The position numbers were made by a program, and so were the translations under genes. A stretch of DNA of 64,000 bases, taken from Arenicellales bacterium (GTDB lineage Bacteria > Pseudomonadota > Gammaproteobacteria > Arenicellales > JAHEKD01). Every line of letters begins with the position of its first letter. Within the stretch, counting starts at the first letter, position 1. Below the pieces are notes generated by a model. It was not told the origin of the DNA. It saw only the letters and a list, made by a program, of their open reading frames with translations, and made no database searches. Positions 25,599-35,005 of this stretch are shown here, one piece after another. Location of the stretch: contig JANQSD010000011.1 of the NCBI GenBank assembly GCA_028284225.1, forward strand, positions 1 to 64,000. The letters are read 5' to 3'.

Positions 25599-26345
25599 GT
25601 GTTTAATTTTAGGCCGAATACAATCGATAACTATGTTTACTGGAGTGTCGTTATTCAAAATGAATATAACATTCCTGACTTTTTAAACGAGGCTGATATC
25701 GTCATTGATGTCGGTGCTCATATCGGGTCGTTCACGAAATTAGCACTTGATAGAGGAGCGGGTAAAGTCTTTGCTTTTGAAGTTGATCAAAATAATTATC
25801 AAGCTGCCAAATCTAATCTGGAAGATTACATAGAGGAAGGTAAGGCTATATTAAATCACTCTGCTGTATGGGGAAGTGGGCGGGGTGACAATCAGTTTTA
25901 TTTCAGCGGTTATGAAATGTTCGGTGCAGATTTCAGTAACACTGGAGGAGGCAGGGTAACCAGGGAGTGTACTGGTCAAAAAGTAAATGCGACATCTTTA
26001 GATGCTGTGATTAGGCATCACCTCAGTGACAGGGTAAAAAAAGTCAAATTACTTAAGTTAGATTGTGAAGGGTCAGAATGGCCCATCTTGTTAACCAGCA
26101 AAAAACTCAATCAAATAGAATTGATTGTAGGTGAATTCCATGAGTTGCCGGCTAATTCATTTTCTGAATTCAGGGTGCCGGGAGTTGTTGAATACACAGC
26201 CAATGAGTTGGAGAAATATCTTGATTCTCAGGGATTCGATTTTAGTTTTAGTTACACACAGAAAAATCAATATTGTCCTTTCTCCCGGCTAGGGTTATTT
26301 CGTGCGATAAACCGATGCTACGACACTAACGAGTCAAAAAATTAA
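25599..26345 (+). CDS. FkbM-family SAM-dependent methyltransferase
   Basis: A 248-residue protein with a GTG start at 25599. The SAM-binding motif is VIDVGAHIGSFTKLALD (about residues 36-52), followed by the acidic strand FAFEVD and the later block KLLKLDCEGSEWPIL typical of FkbM enzymes, which O-methylate sugars and polyketides. It starts 8 bp after the glycosyltransferase, so it may methylate the sugar added by that enzyme. No signal peptide; cytosolic. Substrate unproven. Confidence 0.82.
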   Translation: MFNFRPNTIDNYVYWSVVIQNEYNIPDFLNEADIVIDVGAHIGSFTKLALDRGAGKVFAFEVDQNNYQAAKSNLEDYIEEGKAILNHSAVWGSGRGDNQFYFSGYEMFGADFSNTGGGRVTRECTGQKVNATSLDAVIRHHLSDRVKKVKLLKLDCEGSEWPILLTSKKLNQIELIVGEFHELPANSFSEFRVPGVVEYTANELEKYLDSQGFDFSFSYTQKNQYCPFSRLGLFRAINRCYDTNESKN

Positions 26346-26481
26346 CAGCATGTCCTAACTGTCTTTTATTAATCACAATCATACTAATTGATGATTGATC
26401 CAGATTCTTAATAATTTTATGGTCTTAACTATAAACAAGAATTAGTGGATATAGGGTAGAGGAATAGGTTTTTGAATTCAC

Positions 26482-29283
26482 ATGGATAAGCGGGACACCA
26501 ATATGAATGCGGGTAGCAAGACAAGTGTATCAGGGATAAACACACTCAAGCCCAAGCTTTTAACTCTGGTAATTGCCCAGGCGTTGGCATTTCAGGCAGC
26601 ACAGGCGGCAAGCATTGAAATTACCTCAACGATTGATGATGACGGTGCCGGTTGTACATTAAGAGAAGCAGTGGCCACACTTAATGCCGGGACCGATCAA
26701 GCCAATGGTTGTATCCCTACCGGTGGTCCCTTAGGCACCAACGATGCATTTACTTTTGGTCCGGCGGTGGCAGGCAACACAATTAATACCACACAGGGGC
26801 AGTTGATTGTCACTAAAAGCGTCACTATCAATGATGGTGGCACTCAGACCACCGTTGACGGCAATAAAGTTTCGCGGGTAATGTATGTAGGGCCAGGTGC
26901 CACAGTAACTTTGAATCAGTTAACCATCACCGGTGGATTGGTAGCTAGCAGCGGGGGAGGTATAGCCACTGTCGGTGGTACGGTTACCTTGAATGATTGC
27001 ACGGTAACCGGGAATACCACCACCGGTGCTACCATAGCCTTACCCCGGATTGATGGGGGAGGCGGCCTGTCACTGGATACAGGCGGCAGCATGCACTTGA
27101 ATAACACTACTGTGTCGAACAATGTCTCGGCTCGTTTTAGTGGTGGTATTCATGCGATTCGCAGTAATACGTTAACGTTGAATAACAGTGTTGTAACTGG
27201 CAATACCAAAAACGGCGTGACCAGCTTTTACACACCGACTGTTATCAAAGACAGTGTTATTTCGAACAATGATAGTTCTACCAATAGTGGTGGTGGCCTG
27301 TATGCTAATTTCTCAAGAGTTGAAGTCAGAGAAAGTTTAATTAGAGGGAACACGGCTACAAGTGGCGGCGGCGTTTTTGCTATTAGCGCAACAGTGGACT
27401 TATATAACAGCACGGTGTCTGGAAATACGGCTGGTATTGTCGGTGGCGGGCTAAGGGTAGTCAATAACCCGGGTGCGATTTCACTGACCAACAGTACAGT
27501 GACCGGCAACACAGCCGTAGCAGGTAATGCTTTAGGAAGAGCTGGCGGTGGTGTTTATGTAGCTTCTGGGCGAATATTTTCATCACGCAACAGTATTATT
27601 TCAAATAATGTTGCACCGGTGAGTCCGGCCAATGCTGACTGTAGCGTATTTGGGACATTAATCGCCGGTGCTGACAATATAGTTACCACGCTCTGTGGCG
27701 GAGCAACTGTAGTTGCTGACGTCAAACTTGGCCCATTGGCTGATAACGGCGGCCCTACGCAAACGCATGCCTTATTAACAGGCTCACCAGCAATTGATGC
27801 AGGTGATAATGCTAGCTGTGAAAGCATTGATCAGCGCGATTTTTTACGCACCGATGGGTTTTGTGACATCGGTGCGTTTGAAGTGGATGCAGTGGATTTA
27901 AATGCTTTTGATCCGGTTACGTTGGTGAACAATCGCTGGAGTATGGTGGGTTTGTCCAAGGCTAGCCCGTCGAAAACGGTTGAAGCTATATTTGCAAGCA
28001 CTACACCATCCTCTCTGGCAGCCGGTACCTATAACATCCAGTGGGGCGTCTATCGCCGTGATGAGAATACTGACTCTTATGTATTAATGGCGCTGAGTGA
28101 TGTAATGGAACAGGGTAAGGGTTACTGGGTTTTCCAGGCGACAGGATCAGATCTTGAATTTGCTCCCGATGGAGCGGATACATCGGTAATTGATCAGGCT
28201 GCTGATCCAAATTGCCCGTCAACATTGGGATGTTTTGAGATTGACTTGGTCGAAGGCGATGGTAAGTACAATTTGATCAGCCATCCGCTCATTAATGATG
28301 TGAACTGGAATAACATACGCATTGTAGTGAATGGAATTCAGATCTGTGATCCGTCTCAGGCAAGTGCTGGCAACATTGTTGAAGATACCTTTTGGAATTA
28401 CACCGGTAGTAACTATGATAGTTTCAGTACTACTATCCCAATTCCTGATGGAGGTGTATTTGAAGCCTATAAAGGCTATTGGGTGAAAACATTAAGTGCT
28501 AGTGTGGGTAAAGACGTTAAGCTGCTGATTCCCAAAGGCCCAGTAAGTGACAGTCCGACCTGTACAGCTACTCCGATCCCGGTGCCGATTATTTCTTCGT
28601 TTGAGGCTCAATCAGTTCCAGAAGATTCTCATGCTATTTCATGGCTCAGAATGACAAATACTAATCAAGTTGCTCAAGATGACAATGGAGGTGTTATTCC
28701 GAGCTTGCCAAGGAAACTCCATGAACCTGCTATTGATTTGAACAAAGGTAACAGGCTGCCCTGGTGGCTATCCTGGATCGGTGTGGCCGAGGCGGCCGAG
28801 GATACTACCGTTCAAACTGGTGAATGGTGGGTGCGCTTGCAGGCTATGTCAGACGAAGACGGAGGTATGGTGGATCAATACAACTATCTGGGTTGGTACA
28901 ACGATAGTGAAGATGGTAAAGATCGTCGCGATTTAAAGGAACTGCCGCCCTTTGGGTCACCTTATCTAACCATTGTATTTCGCCATGATGACTGGTTAGA
29001 GGATTCGGGTGATTACTCCACCGATCTTCGTAAACGGAAGTATTGGCGTAAAGCTGAGGAGTGGGATTTTATTGTTAAAAGTGACAAAGTAGGCCGCAAA
29101 GTGACATTAAGTTGGGAGGGATATAACAGGCACCGTCGTTTTTACCGGATGCGGTTAGTGGATGTAGAAAGTGGTAAAACAGTGCGTACGTCGAAACTCA
29201 ACAAGCTATTGACCTATACATTCACAACCAAAAGTAATGAACACCGTTTCAAATGGGTGCAGCTTGAAAGACCGAAATTGTGA
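26482..29283 (+). CDS. Secreted parallel beta-helix protein with CSLREA-type start
   Basis: A 933-residue protein. A signal peptide is likely (LTLVIAQALAFQAAQA, cleaved near residue 42; a second ATG lies at residue 8). The mature start carries the CSLREA-type block GCTLREAVATLN. Residues about 90-400 are right-handed parallel beta-helix repeats rich in Asn, Thr and Gly (such as LNNSVVTGNT), ending in the choice-of-anchor-Q-type block NGGPTQTHALLTGSPAIDAGD and GAFE. The last 460 residues include a duplicated beta module (NNRWSMVGLSK and KYNLISHPL) and a basic C-terminal domain. It should be an exported surface or adhesin-like protein. Expression next to glycosylation genes suggests it may be modified. 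Confidence 0.8.
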   Translation: MDKRDTNMNAGSKTSVSGINTLKPKLLTLVIAQALAFQAAQAASIEITSTIDDDGAGCTLREAVATLNAGTDQANGCIPTGGPLGTNDAFTFGPAVAGNTINTTQGQLIVTKSVTINDGGTQTTVDGNKVSRVMYVGPGATVTLNQLTITGGLVASSGGGIATVGGTVTLNDCTVTGNTTTGATIALPRIDGGGGLSLDTGGSMHLNNTTVSNNVSARFSGGIHAIRSNTLTLNNSVVTGNTKNGVTSFYTPTVIKDSVISNNDSSTNSGGGLYANFSRVEVRESLIRGNTATSGGGVFAISATVDLYNSTVSGNTAGIVGGGLRVVNNPGAISLTNSTVTGNTAVAGNALGRAGGGVYVASGRIFSSRNSIISNNVAPVSPANADCSVFGTLIAGADNIVTTLCGGATVVADVKLGPLADNGGPTQTHALLTGSPAIDAGDNASCESIDQRDFLRTDGFCDIGAFEVDAVDLNAFDPVTLVNNRWSMVGLSKASPSKTVEAIFASTTPSSLAAGTYNIQWGVYRRDENTDSYVLMALSDVMEQGKGYWVFQATGSDLEFAPDGADTSVIDQAADPNCPSTLGCFEIDLVEGDGKYNLISHPLINDVNWNNIRIVVNGIQICDPSQASAGNIVEDTFWNYTGSNYDSFSTTIPIPDGGVFEAYKGYWVKTLSASVGKDVKLLIPKGPVSDSPTCTATPIPVPIISSFEAQSVPEDSHAISWLRMTNTNQVAQDDNGGVIPSLPRKLHEPAIDLNKGNRLPWWLSWIGVAEAAEDTTVQTGEWWVRLQAMSDEDGGMVDQYNYLGWYNDSEDGKDRRDLKELPPFGSPYLTIVFRHDDWLEDSGDYSTDLRKRKYWRKAEEWDFIVKSDKVGRKVTLSWEGYNRHRRFYRMRLVDVESGKTVRTSKLNKLLTYTFTTKSNEHRFKWVQLERPKL

Positions 29284-29330
29284 TGCGCTAATGATATATC
29301 TGACATTTAGTATTAACCGGGAGAATGTTG

Positions 29331-30107
29331 ATGAGCCGAATGAAACATAATAGCAACAGTCGCAGGCATGCGCTGATTGGGATAGTAAGTGTGTTGGGCA
29401 GCACAAGTGTATTGCCGCAGAAGTGGGTTAAACCAGTGATTAACACAGTGATCTTGCCAGCCCATGCGCAGACATCAGCAACAACGACAATGACCCCGAC
29501 AACCACCGTCACCCCAACCACTACGACCTCGCCAACCACTACCACTGCCACTCCAACTACCACGGCCGCTCCTGAGCCTGTTGTAGCGGTACTCAACGGT
29601 GTGGTTGATGGACCTGCCGGTACTACATTTACGGCTGATGCATCGGCATCGACAGGACCGATGGGTGCTATGTTGAGTTATACATTTAGTGGCAGTGGCA
29701 ATTGCACCCTGGTCTCACAGTCTGGTGCTATGGCAGAAATCATGCGTGGGCAGTTTGGAATGTGTACGGTGAGTGTTACAGTGACCGATGGTAATACGAG
29801 TGATACAGCCAGTGCTTCGGCTACCATCACACCGCCACTGCCGCCTTCGGATCGTCGGCTCAAAACCGATATACAGGAACTGACTAAAACTGATAATGGC
29901 TATCAGCTTTATAGATTTAAATATTTGAGTGATCCGGATCGAATTGATTATGTGGGGGTTATGGCGCAGGATATCATTGGCACTTTCCCCGATGCCGTTG
30001 CGATCAGCAATGATGGGTTTTATGCCGTTGACTATGCTCATTTAGGGTTACAAATGACGACGTACAAACAGTGGCAAGATCAGGGACTGGAATCAGTGCA
30101 GTTATAA
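29331..30107 (+). CDS. Secreted Thr/Pro-rich protein with endosialidase-type (S74) chaperone domain
   Basis: The start at 29331 has CGGGAG seven bases upstream; an ATG at 29325 is less well placed. The N-terminus has SRRHALIG followed by a hydrophobic stretch and KPVINTVILPAHAQTS, a leader-like motif that may use the Tat route. A Thr/Pro-rich linker (about residues 50-82) is mucin-like. A PKD-like beta domain follows, then the C-terminal chaperone-of-endosialidase domain beginning SDRRLK (Ser173, Lys178), the Ser-Lys dyad spacing known for autocleaving S74 domains. In phage tailspikes this domain trimerises the fibre and then cuts itself off. Finding one on a secreted bacterial protein with no phage genes nearby is unusual. 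Confidence 0.78.
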   Translation: MSRMKHNSNSRRHALIGIVSVLGSTSVLPQKWVKPVINTVILPAHAQTSATTTMTPTTTVTPTTTTSPTTTTATPTTTAAPEPVVAVLNGVVDGPAGTTFTADASASTGPMGAMLSYTFSGSGNCTLVSQSGAMAEIMRGQFGMCTVSVTVTDGNTSDTASASATITPPLPPSDRRLKTDIQELTKTDNGYQLYRFKYLSDPDRIDYVGVMAQDIIGTFPDAVAISNDGFYAVDYAHLGLQMTTYKQWQDQGLESVQL

Positions 30108-30191
30108 CAAGATGATTGTTTAGGGGATAGTTTGAGCCACTGTTAGATTTCCTAGGAATCATCCTTAGGCAAGATCAAGTAATATTTATTA

Positions 30192-32468
30192 ATGGCCGAA
30201 TCGTTATCGTCTCAACATACAGCAAATCTACCTGATATTTTAAAAGAGCTAAGCTTGTCGCTTATCGTTTCGACGTATCAAGCGGGGCAGGTCATTATTA
30301 TCCGGGAACAAAACGGCCATATAAATACCCATCACACGCCGATGGAAAGACCAATGGGAATGGCGCACCAGGAAAACAGGCTGGTTATAGGCGGGGCATA
30401 TCAATTGGTTGAGTATTTCAATATGCCAGCTGCATCATCGAAGGTTGAGCCTGTGGATACTCATGATGCCTGTTATGTGCCACGTCGAGTGCATTTTACC
30501 GGCGACATAGATGTTCATGAAATGGAATATGGTCACAATGAACTATGGTTGGTCAATACAAAAATGTCATGTTTATGCACTCTGGATAACAATTACAGTG
30601 TGGTGCCGCGCTGGCGACCAATGTTTATTAGTGCTTATGATCTCAATGATCGTTGTCATCTTAATGGTCTTGCGCTTAAAGATGGAAAGCCTGCTTATGT
30701 GACTGCCTTAGGCGAAACTGATACAGGTGGTGGCTGGCGTAGCAATAAAGCCGATGGTGGATTGATGATTAATGTTGCTGATAATCAAGTTATTGCCCGG
30801 GGACTATCTATGCCCCATTCACCACGCTGGCATATGGAAAAGCTTTGGTATCTTGAATCAGGAAACGGTGAATTAGCCACACTTAATCTCAAAACCGGTG
30901 GACGAGAAACCATCGTTGAATTACCCGGATTCACTCGCGGGTTGTGTTTTGCCGGGCGTTATGCGTTTGTGGGTTTGTCCCAGGTCAGGGAAACATCTGT
31001 ATTTGCAGGATTGCCATTAACTCAGCGAGAGCAGAATCGACAGTGCGGAGTGTGGATGGTGGATACCTACCAAGGGACTGTCATTGCTTTTATTACATTT
31101 ACCGGCGATGTTGAGGAAATATTCTCAGTACAGCTTTTACCATGTCGAATGCCGGCATTATTGAATTTAGATGACCCAATGGTACGCAGTACGTATTCGT
31201 TGCCTGAGACTGCGCTGAAAGAAGTAGCCGCAGCTGACCCGATTAATGCTATACATGATCAGGCTTTAAAAGCCTATGCTGAAAAAAACTTTAGTCAGGC
31301 GGTTGAATTATTTGAACAAATACTAGAGCAAAAACCTGATTTTGATCAGGCCCGGTTTCATTTGGGGGTGACGCTGGTTAATGCAGAACGCTGGGATCAG
31401 GCGATCGACGTTTTAAATCAGGTTATCGCTGAAAACCCCAAACATGCCGAAGCCTATAACTCGTTAGGTCTTGCCTATTATGGTAAACAACGCTGGAGTG
31501 ATGCTTTACAAGCCTTCGATCAATCTATCGCCGCGGATCAGTTCTTTGCCAGAGCGCAGTTCAATCGTAGCATTGTGCTGTTTAAGCTGGGCGATTATCC
31601 AGCGGGCTGGCGAGCTTATGAATGGCGGTGGCAGTTACCCGAATTCATCCCGCTCCGTTGTCAACAACCGCAATGGCAAGGGGAGGATATTAGTGACAAA
31701 ACCTTATTAGTATATACAGAGCAAGGAGCAGGGGATGCAATCCAGTTTGTTCGGTATTTACCAGAAGTCGCCGGGCGATGTAAAAAACTAATCGTTATTT
31801 GTACGGATGTATTGAGGGATTTGTTTGTTGGAATTAATGGCGTTGATGAAGTGCGTTTGCCGGGTAATCTACCCAGTGATTTGTTTGATGTGTATTGTCC
31901 AATTATGAGTCTGGGACAGATATTAACTATTTCACTGACTAATCCGGGCGATAGATTTCCTTATCTGGTTCTACCCTCTCATATTTCAGTGCCGGAGCTG
32001 GAAAATACAGGTAATAAAAAAGTAGGGTTATGCTGGCGGGGTAGTGCAGGACATAAAAAAAATCATCATCGTTCTTGTCCACTAGAGGTAATGCTCAATC
32101 TAACCCGTGTTGCTGATGTGGATTTTTATGGATTTAATATAGACCTAAACCAACAAGAGCAAAAATTATTGGCTGACAATCATGTGACGGACCTGGATCA
32201 TAAATTGACTGGTTTTGCACGAACAGCCGCGTACTTAAAGCAACTTGATTTGATCATTACAGTCGATACAGTTACTGCCCATCTGGCGGGTGCATTCAAT
32301 ATTCCAACCTGGGTTTTACTTAATACTAATCCTGATTGGCGTTGGAATCTCGAGGGTGACACGACAGTATGGTACCCGTCAGTAAGATTATTTAGGTTGG
32401 TTAAAGAAGATGATTGGCGTGAATTGATTGCACGGATTAAATCAATATTAAGTCATCGAAGGATTTAG
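30192..32468 (+). CDS. TIGR03032-TPR-glycosyltransferase-like fusion
   Basis: A 758-residue protein with three regions. Residues 1-350 match the TIGR03032 family (SLIVSTYQAGQV near 24-35, GDIDVHEMEYG, HLNGLALKDGKPAYVTALGE), a beta-propeller-like domain of unknown function. Residues about 360-475 hold three or four tetratricopeptide repeats (ALKAYAEKNFSQAVELFEQ, AEAYNSLGLAYYG). The C-terminal 280 residues resemble heptosyltransferase-type (GT9) domains, with YTEQGAGDAIQFVRYLP and a late ITVDTVTAHLAGAF block where GT9 enzymes bind the nucleotide sugar. It has no signal peptide. It may act with the GT4 enzyme on surface protein glycosylation; this is inference. Confidence 0.78.
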   Translation: MAESLSSQHTANLPDILKELSLSLIVSTYQAGQVIIIREQNGHINTHHTPMERPMGMAHQENRLVIGGAYQLVEYFNMPAASSKVEPVDTHDACYVPRRVHFTGDIDVHEMEYGHNELWLVNTKMSCLCTLDNNYSVVPRWRPMFISAYDLNDRCHLNGLALKDGKPAYVTALGETDTGGGWRSNKADGGLMINVADNQVIARGLSMPHSPRWHMEKLWYLESGNGELATLNLKTGGRETIVELPGFTRGLCFAGRYAFVGLSQVRETSVFAGLPLTQREQNRQCGVWMVDTYQGTVIAFITFTGDVEEIFSVQLLPCRMPALLNLDDPMVRSTYSLPETALKEVAAADPINAIHDQALKAYAEKNFSQAVELFEQILEQKPDFDQARFHLGVTLVNAERWDQAIDVLNQVIAENPKHAEAYNSLGLAYYGKQRWSDALQAFDQSIAADQFFARAQFNRSIVLFKLGDYPAGWRAYEWRWQLPEFIPLRCQQPQWQGEDISDKTLLVYTEQGAGDAIQFVRYLPEVAGRCKKLIVICTDVLRDLFVGINGVDEVRLPGNLPSDLFDVYCPIMSLGQILTISLTNPGDRFPYLVLPSHISVPELENTGNKKVGLCWRGSAGHKKNHHRSCPLEVMLNLTRVADVDFYGFNIDLNQQEQKLLADNHVTDLDHKLTGFARTAAYLKQLDLIITVDTVTAHLAGAFNIPTWVLLNTNPDWRWNLEGDTTVWYPSVRLFRLVKEDDWRELIARIKSILSHRRI

Positions 32469-32613
32469 AGATATGAGTTCGATAATCGTAACCGCATGAA
32501 TTTATTATGAAAGATCAGGTTAACCATGCATATTTTATCGTGTCATTTGATTGTTCTATACAAAGGTTTGGTGAATAGGAAAATTTTAACCATAATATGT
32601 CAACCATCACTGA

Positions 32614-32994
32614 TCAATTTAATGGAGCGGCGCTATCGTCGGTTACATCTTCAACATAATGGTTTATATCGCTGATAATCTGATAGCGATCTTCCTCGCT
32701 TAAATTGTACTCATTAAGTGTGTCAAGAAGATGACCTACAAATGCCTTGAAATGTTTCGCATAGATGCCTCTGCCTTGATGGGCATGTGACAAGCTCAAT
32801 CCGGAATAATTACCCGGCCCTCCCAGGGCAATAGTGAAAAACTCTTTTTGCATCTTTTTTAACTTTTGCATTGAGGTCTCTTTGAAGAATTCTGCCAGCA
32901 CATCGTCTTTGATAACACGATCATAAAATGAATCGATTAATTGATCGACAGCGGGTTCACCGCCGATTTTTTCGTACAAGGTTTTATCGTTCAT
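32614..32994 (-). CDS. Group 1 truncated hemoglobin
   Basis: A 126-residue protein of the truncated globin family: YEKIGGEPAVDQLIDSFYDRV at the start (helices A/B), FF-containing E region, and the proximal His in LSLSHAHQG near residue 73-79. Such globins bind O2 or NO and often detoxify NO with a cellular reductase. It is cytosolic, and divergent from a thioredoxin-fold protein across 177 bp. Confidence in the family is high; the physiological ligand is unknown. Confidence 0.88.
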   Translation of the reverse strand: MNDKTLYEKIGGEPAVDQLIDSFYDRVIKDDVLAEFFKETSMQKLKKMQKEFFTIALGGPGNYSGLSLSHAHQGRGIYAKHFKAFVGHLLDTLNEYNLSEEDRYQIISDINHYVEDVTDDSAAPLN

Positions 32995-33171
32995 AGGAAT
33001 CCATCCGGTTTTGCTTGATGCATTTAATTACTAATTTATCTAAAGATCACTGGTTTATTATATTAGATATATGGAATGTTATAAATTGTTGATACTTGTG
33101 GTGTTAAGTTCAAAGGTTGATGAACTTCTATGGTTAAGTTGAGTCTGATTAACTTTAATTAGCAATATGAA

Positions 33172-33738
33172 ATGAATAGACGTCAGTTAATACAATCTAT
33201 AGCAGGTATCTGTGGAATACCAGCGCTGGCTTTGTCATCAGAGAGTTATGCTGCCCAGACAAGTCGGGGGATCGTCGGTCAGCAAGCCCCTGAACTAGAT
33301 GTAGATTTCTGGATCGATGCTCAGGGTAATCCGGCTGATTTTAAATTGGCACAACATGACGGTAAGTGGGTGATATTAAAATGCTTTCAGAGTTGGTGTC
33401 CCGGCTGTCACAAGCATGGCTTTCCGTCTTTGAAAAAAATGTCGGACGCACTGGCCTCAACCGATAACGTAGTATTTGCTGGGATTCAAACTGTTTTTGA
33501 AGGGCACAGTATCAATACAAAAGATAAAGTCAGGGAAATTCAGCTTCAATACGATTTAAAGTTGCCCATGGGGCATGATCCCGGATCTGCTGCCGGCCAT
33601 CCCTCAACCATGAGGAACTACCGTACCGGCGGAACGCCGTGGATAATAGTCATCGACCCTGAACGGCAAGTAGTATTTAACGGTTTTTCTATCGATACAG
33701 ATAAAGCTATTGCCTATTTGTCATCGCAGCAGGCTTGA
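33172..33738 (+). CDS. Exported thioredoxin-fold (redoxin/TlpA-like) protein
   Basis: A 188-residue protein with an N-terminal export signal (NRRQLIQSIAGICGIPALAL, cleaved near SYA-AQ); the RR suggests Tat export. The redox motif is SWCPGC near residues 73-78, and the cis-Pro loop is TGGTPW near 151. It should reduce or oxidise periplasmic thiols, or act as a peroxiredoxin-like enzyme. The substrate is unknown. It is divergent from the truncated globin, which suggests a shared response to nitrosative or oxidative stress. Confidence 0.78.
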   Translation: MNRRQLIQSIAGICGIPALALSSESYAAQTSRGIVGQQAPELDVDFWIDAQGNPADFKLAQHDGKWVILKCFQSWCPGCHKHGFPSLKKMSDALASTDNVVFAGIQTVFEGHSINTKDKVREIQLQYDLKLPMGHDPGSAAGHPSTMRNYRTGGTPWIIVIDPERQVVFNGFSIDTDKAIAYLSSQQA

Positions 33739-33742
33739 ACTT

Positions 33743-34732
33743 TTATTCATTTATTTGAAATCGCCGCCGATAGTCATTTGGTGATATCTGTAATATCCGT
33801 AAAAAAGCCCGGCGCATGCGTTCGTCATCACTAAAACCGCAGCGCATTGCAATCGTTTTTATTTTAAGTGAGGTTGTTTCAAGTAGTTGACGTGCAGCTT
33901 CCAGACGAAAAGCCTCCACGGCTTTAGCCGGAGTTTTGCCCATTTGTGCTGTGTAAACCCGAGAAAAGTTTCGCACACTCATATTTGCGTATGCTGCCAG
34001 TTGTTCAACGCTCAGATCACGATTCAGATTAGTTGCAATCCACTTATGTAATTCATCGAACCGGCCCGACTTATCCAGTGTTTGGCGATCAAGTGCGGGA
34101 CTGAACTGTGATTGCCCTCCTGGGCGTACCATGTAAGTAACAAGTGAGCGTGCAATTTCAAGTGCAATGGGTTGTCCATGATCTTCAGCAACCATCGCCA
34201 GACAAAGGTCAATACCGGCCGTTATACCTGCTGAAGTCCAGATATTTCCATCCTTGATGAAAATTGGGTCGACCTCTACTTGCACTTTGGGAAACATTTG
34301 TGCAAGGTTATCGCAGTCTTCCCAATGTGTTACAGCACGACGACCGTTCAGAATTCCGGTTGCTGCCAGTACAATTGCACCTGAACACACCGAACAAATG
34401 CGTTTCGAACGTTTAACCATTGCAGTTAGCAGCTGAATGAATGGTGTATCCGCAGATGCGGCGTATGCACCCATCCCACCGACTACAACCAGTGTATCAA
34501 TTGAACGGTTCTGCCAAGAAGACATAACATCTGTTTCAATCGAAAGCATTGTATTAGTTATAACTTTATCTCCCTTGTAGGAGACGATGACAGTTTCGTA
34601 TGCATAAGTACTGCTGCCAACAAAATAATTGGCGGAGGAAAATACCTGTAATGGTCCAACCAAATCCAGTATCACAATGTCCGGGTAAACAACGAATGCA
34701 ACTTGTCTGGATTTAGAGGTTCTATTAGACAT
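33743..34732 (-). CDS. GlxA-type AraC-family regulator with DJ-1/PfpI domain
   Basis: A 329-residue regulator. The N-terminal DJ-1/PfpI-like domain has the nucleophile-elbow pattern CSVCSGAIVLAATGIL near residue 110 with Cys present. The C-terminal AraC domain (about 225-325) has two helix-turn-helix motifs (VEQLAAYANMSVRNFSRVY and IKTIAMRCGFSDDERMRRAF). Family members control amine, carnitine and betaine catabolism. It is convergent with the redoxin gene and divergent from the DJ-1/PfpI protein at 35006, which it may regulate. Confidence 0.85.
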   Translation of the reverse strand: MSNRTSKSRQVAFVVYPDIVILDLVGPLQVFSSANYFVGSSTYAYETVIVSYKGDKVITNTMLSIETDVMSSWQNRSIDTLVVVGGMGAYAASADTPFIQLLTAMVKRSKRICSVCSGAIVLAATGILNGRRAVTHWEDCDNLAQMFPKVQVEVDPIFIKDGNIWTSAGITAGIDLCLAMVAEDHGQPIALEIARSLVTYMVRPGGQSQFSPALDRQTLDKSGRFDELHKWIATNLNRDLSVEQLAAYANMSVRNFSRVYTAQMGKTPAKAVEAFRLEAARQLLETTSLKIKTIAMRCGFSDDERMRRAFLRILQISPNDYRRRFQINE

Positions 34733-34753
34733 AAGTGATGATCTATCTGTTCG

Positions 34754-34832
34754 TCATTGCGGGCTTGACCCGCAATCCAGTCATATTAATAATTTTCTGG
34801 ATGCCGGATCGAGTCCGGCAAGGCGAAATGAG
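34754..34832. repeat. Dispersed palindromic repeat
   Basis: Two hairpins sit close together: GCGGG-CTTGA-CCCGC and GCCGGA-TCGAG-TCCGGC, beginning GTCATTGCGGG and ending GGCGAAATGAG. A related hairpin occurs at 44236-44254. This type of repetitive extragenic element is common in proteobacterial intergenic regions. It lies between divergent genes, ahead of the regulator gene. Confidence 0.65.
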
Positions 34833-35005
34833 GTTAAAGTATAGTTATAAAACATAATGGCTTAAAAAGAGGGTTTATTGTCATTTATGCCATATTGATT
34901 TTCGTTAGTCTAGTTTTCTATTGCTTTATGTAAGTTTATTTTCGGAGCCTTTGATTTCAATTGACTCCGGGAATGTAATCATTGATTCTAACTTGGAGAT
35001 GATAG

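Noticed and set aside
29288..29596. Val-rich open frame on the minus strand
   Set aside because: It is the antisense of the Thr/Pro-rich linker and leader of the S74 protein.
29331..30107. Prophage tailspike
   Set aside because: The protein carries an export leader and no phage structural, packaging or integrase genes lie nearby.
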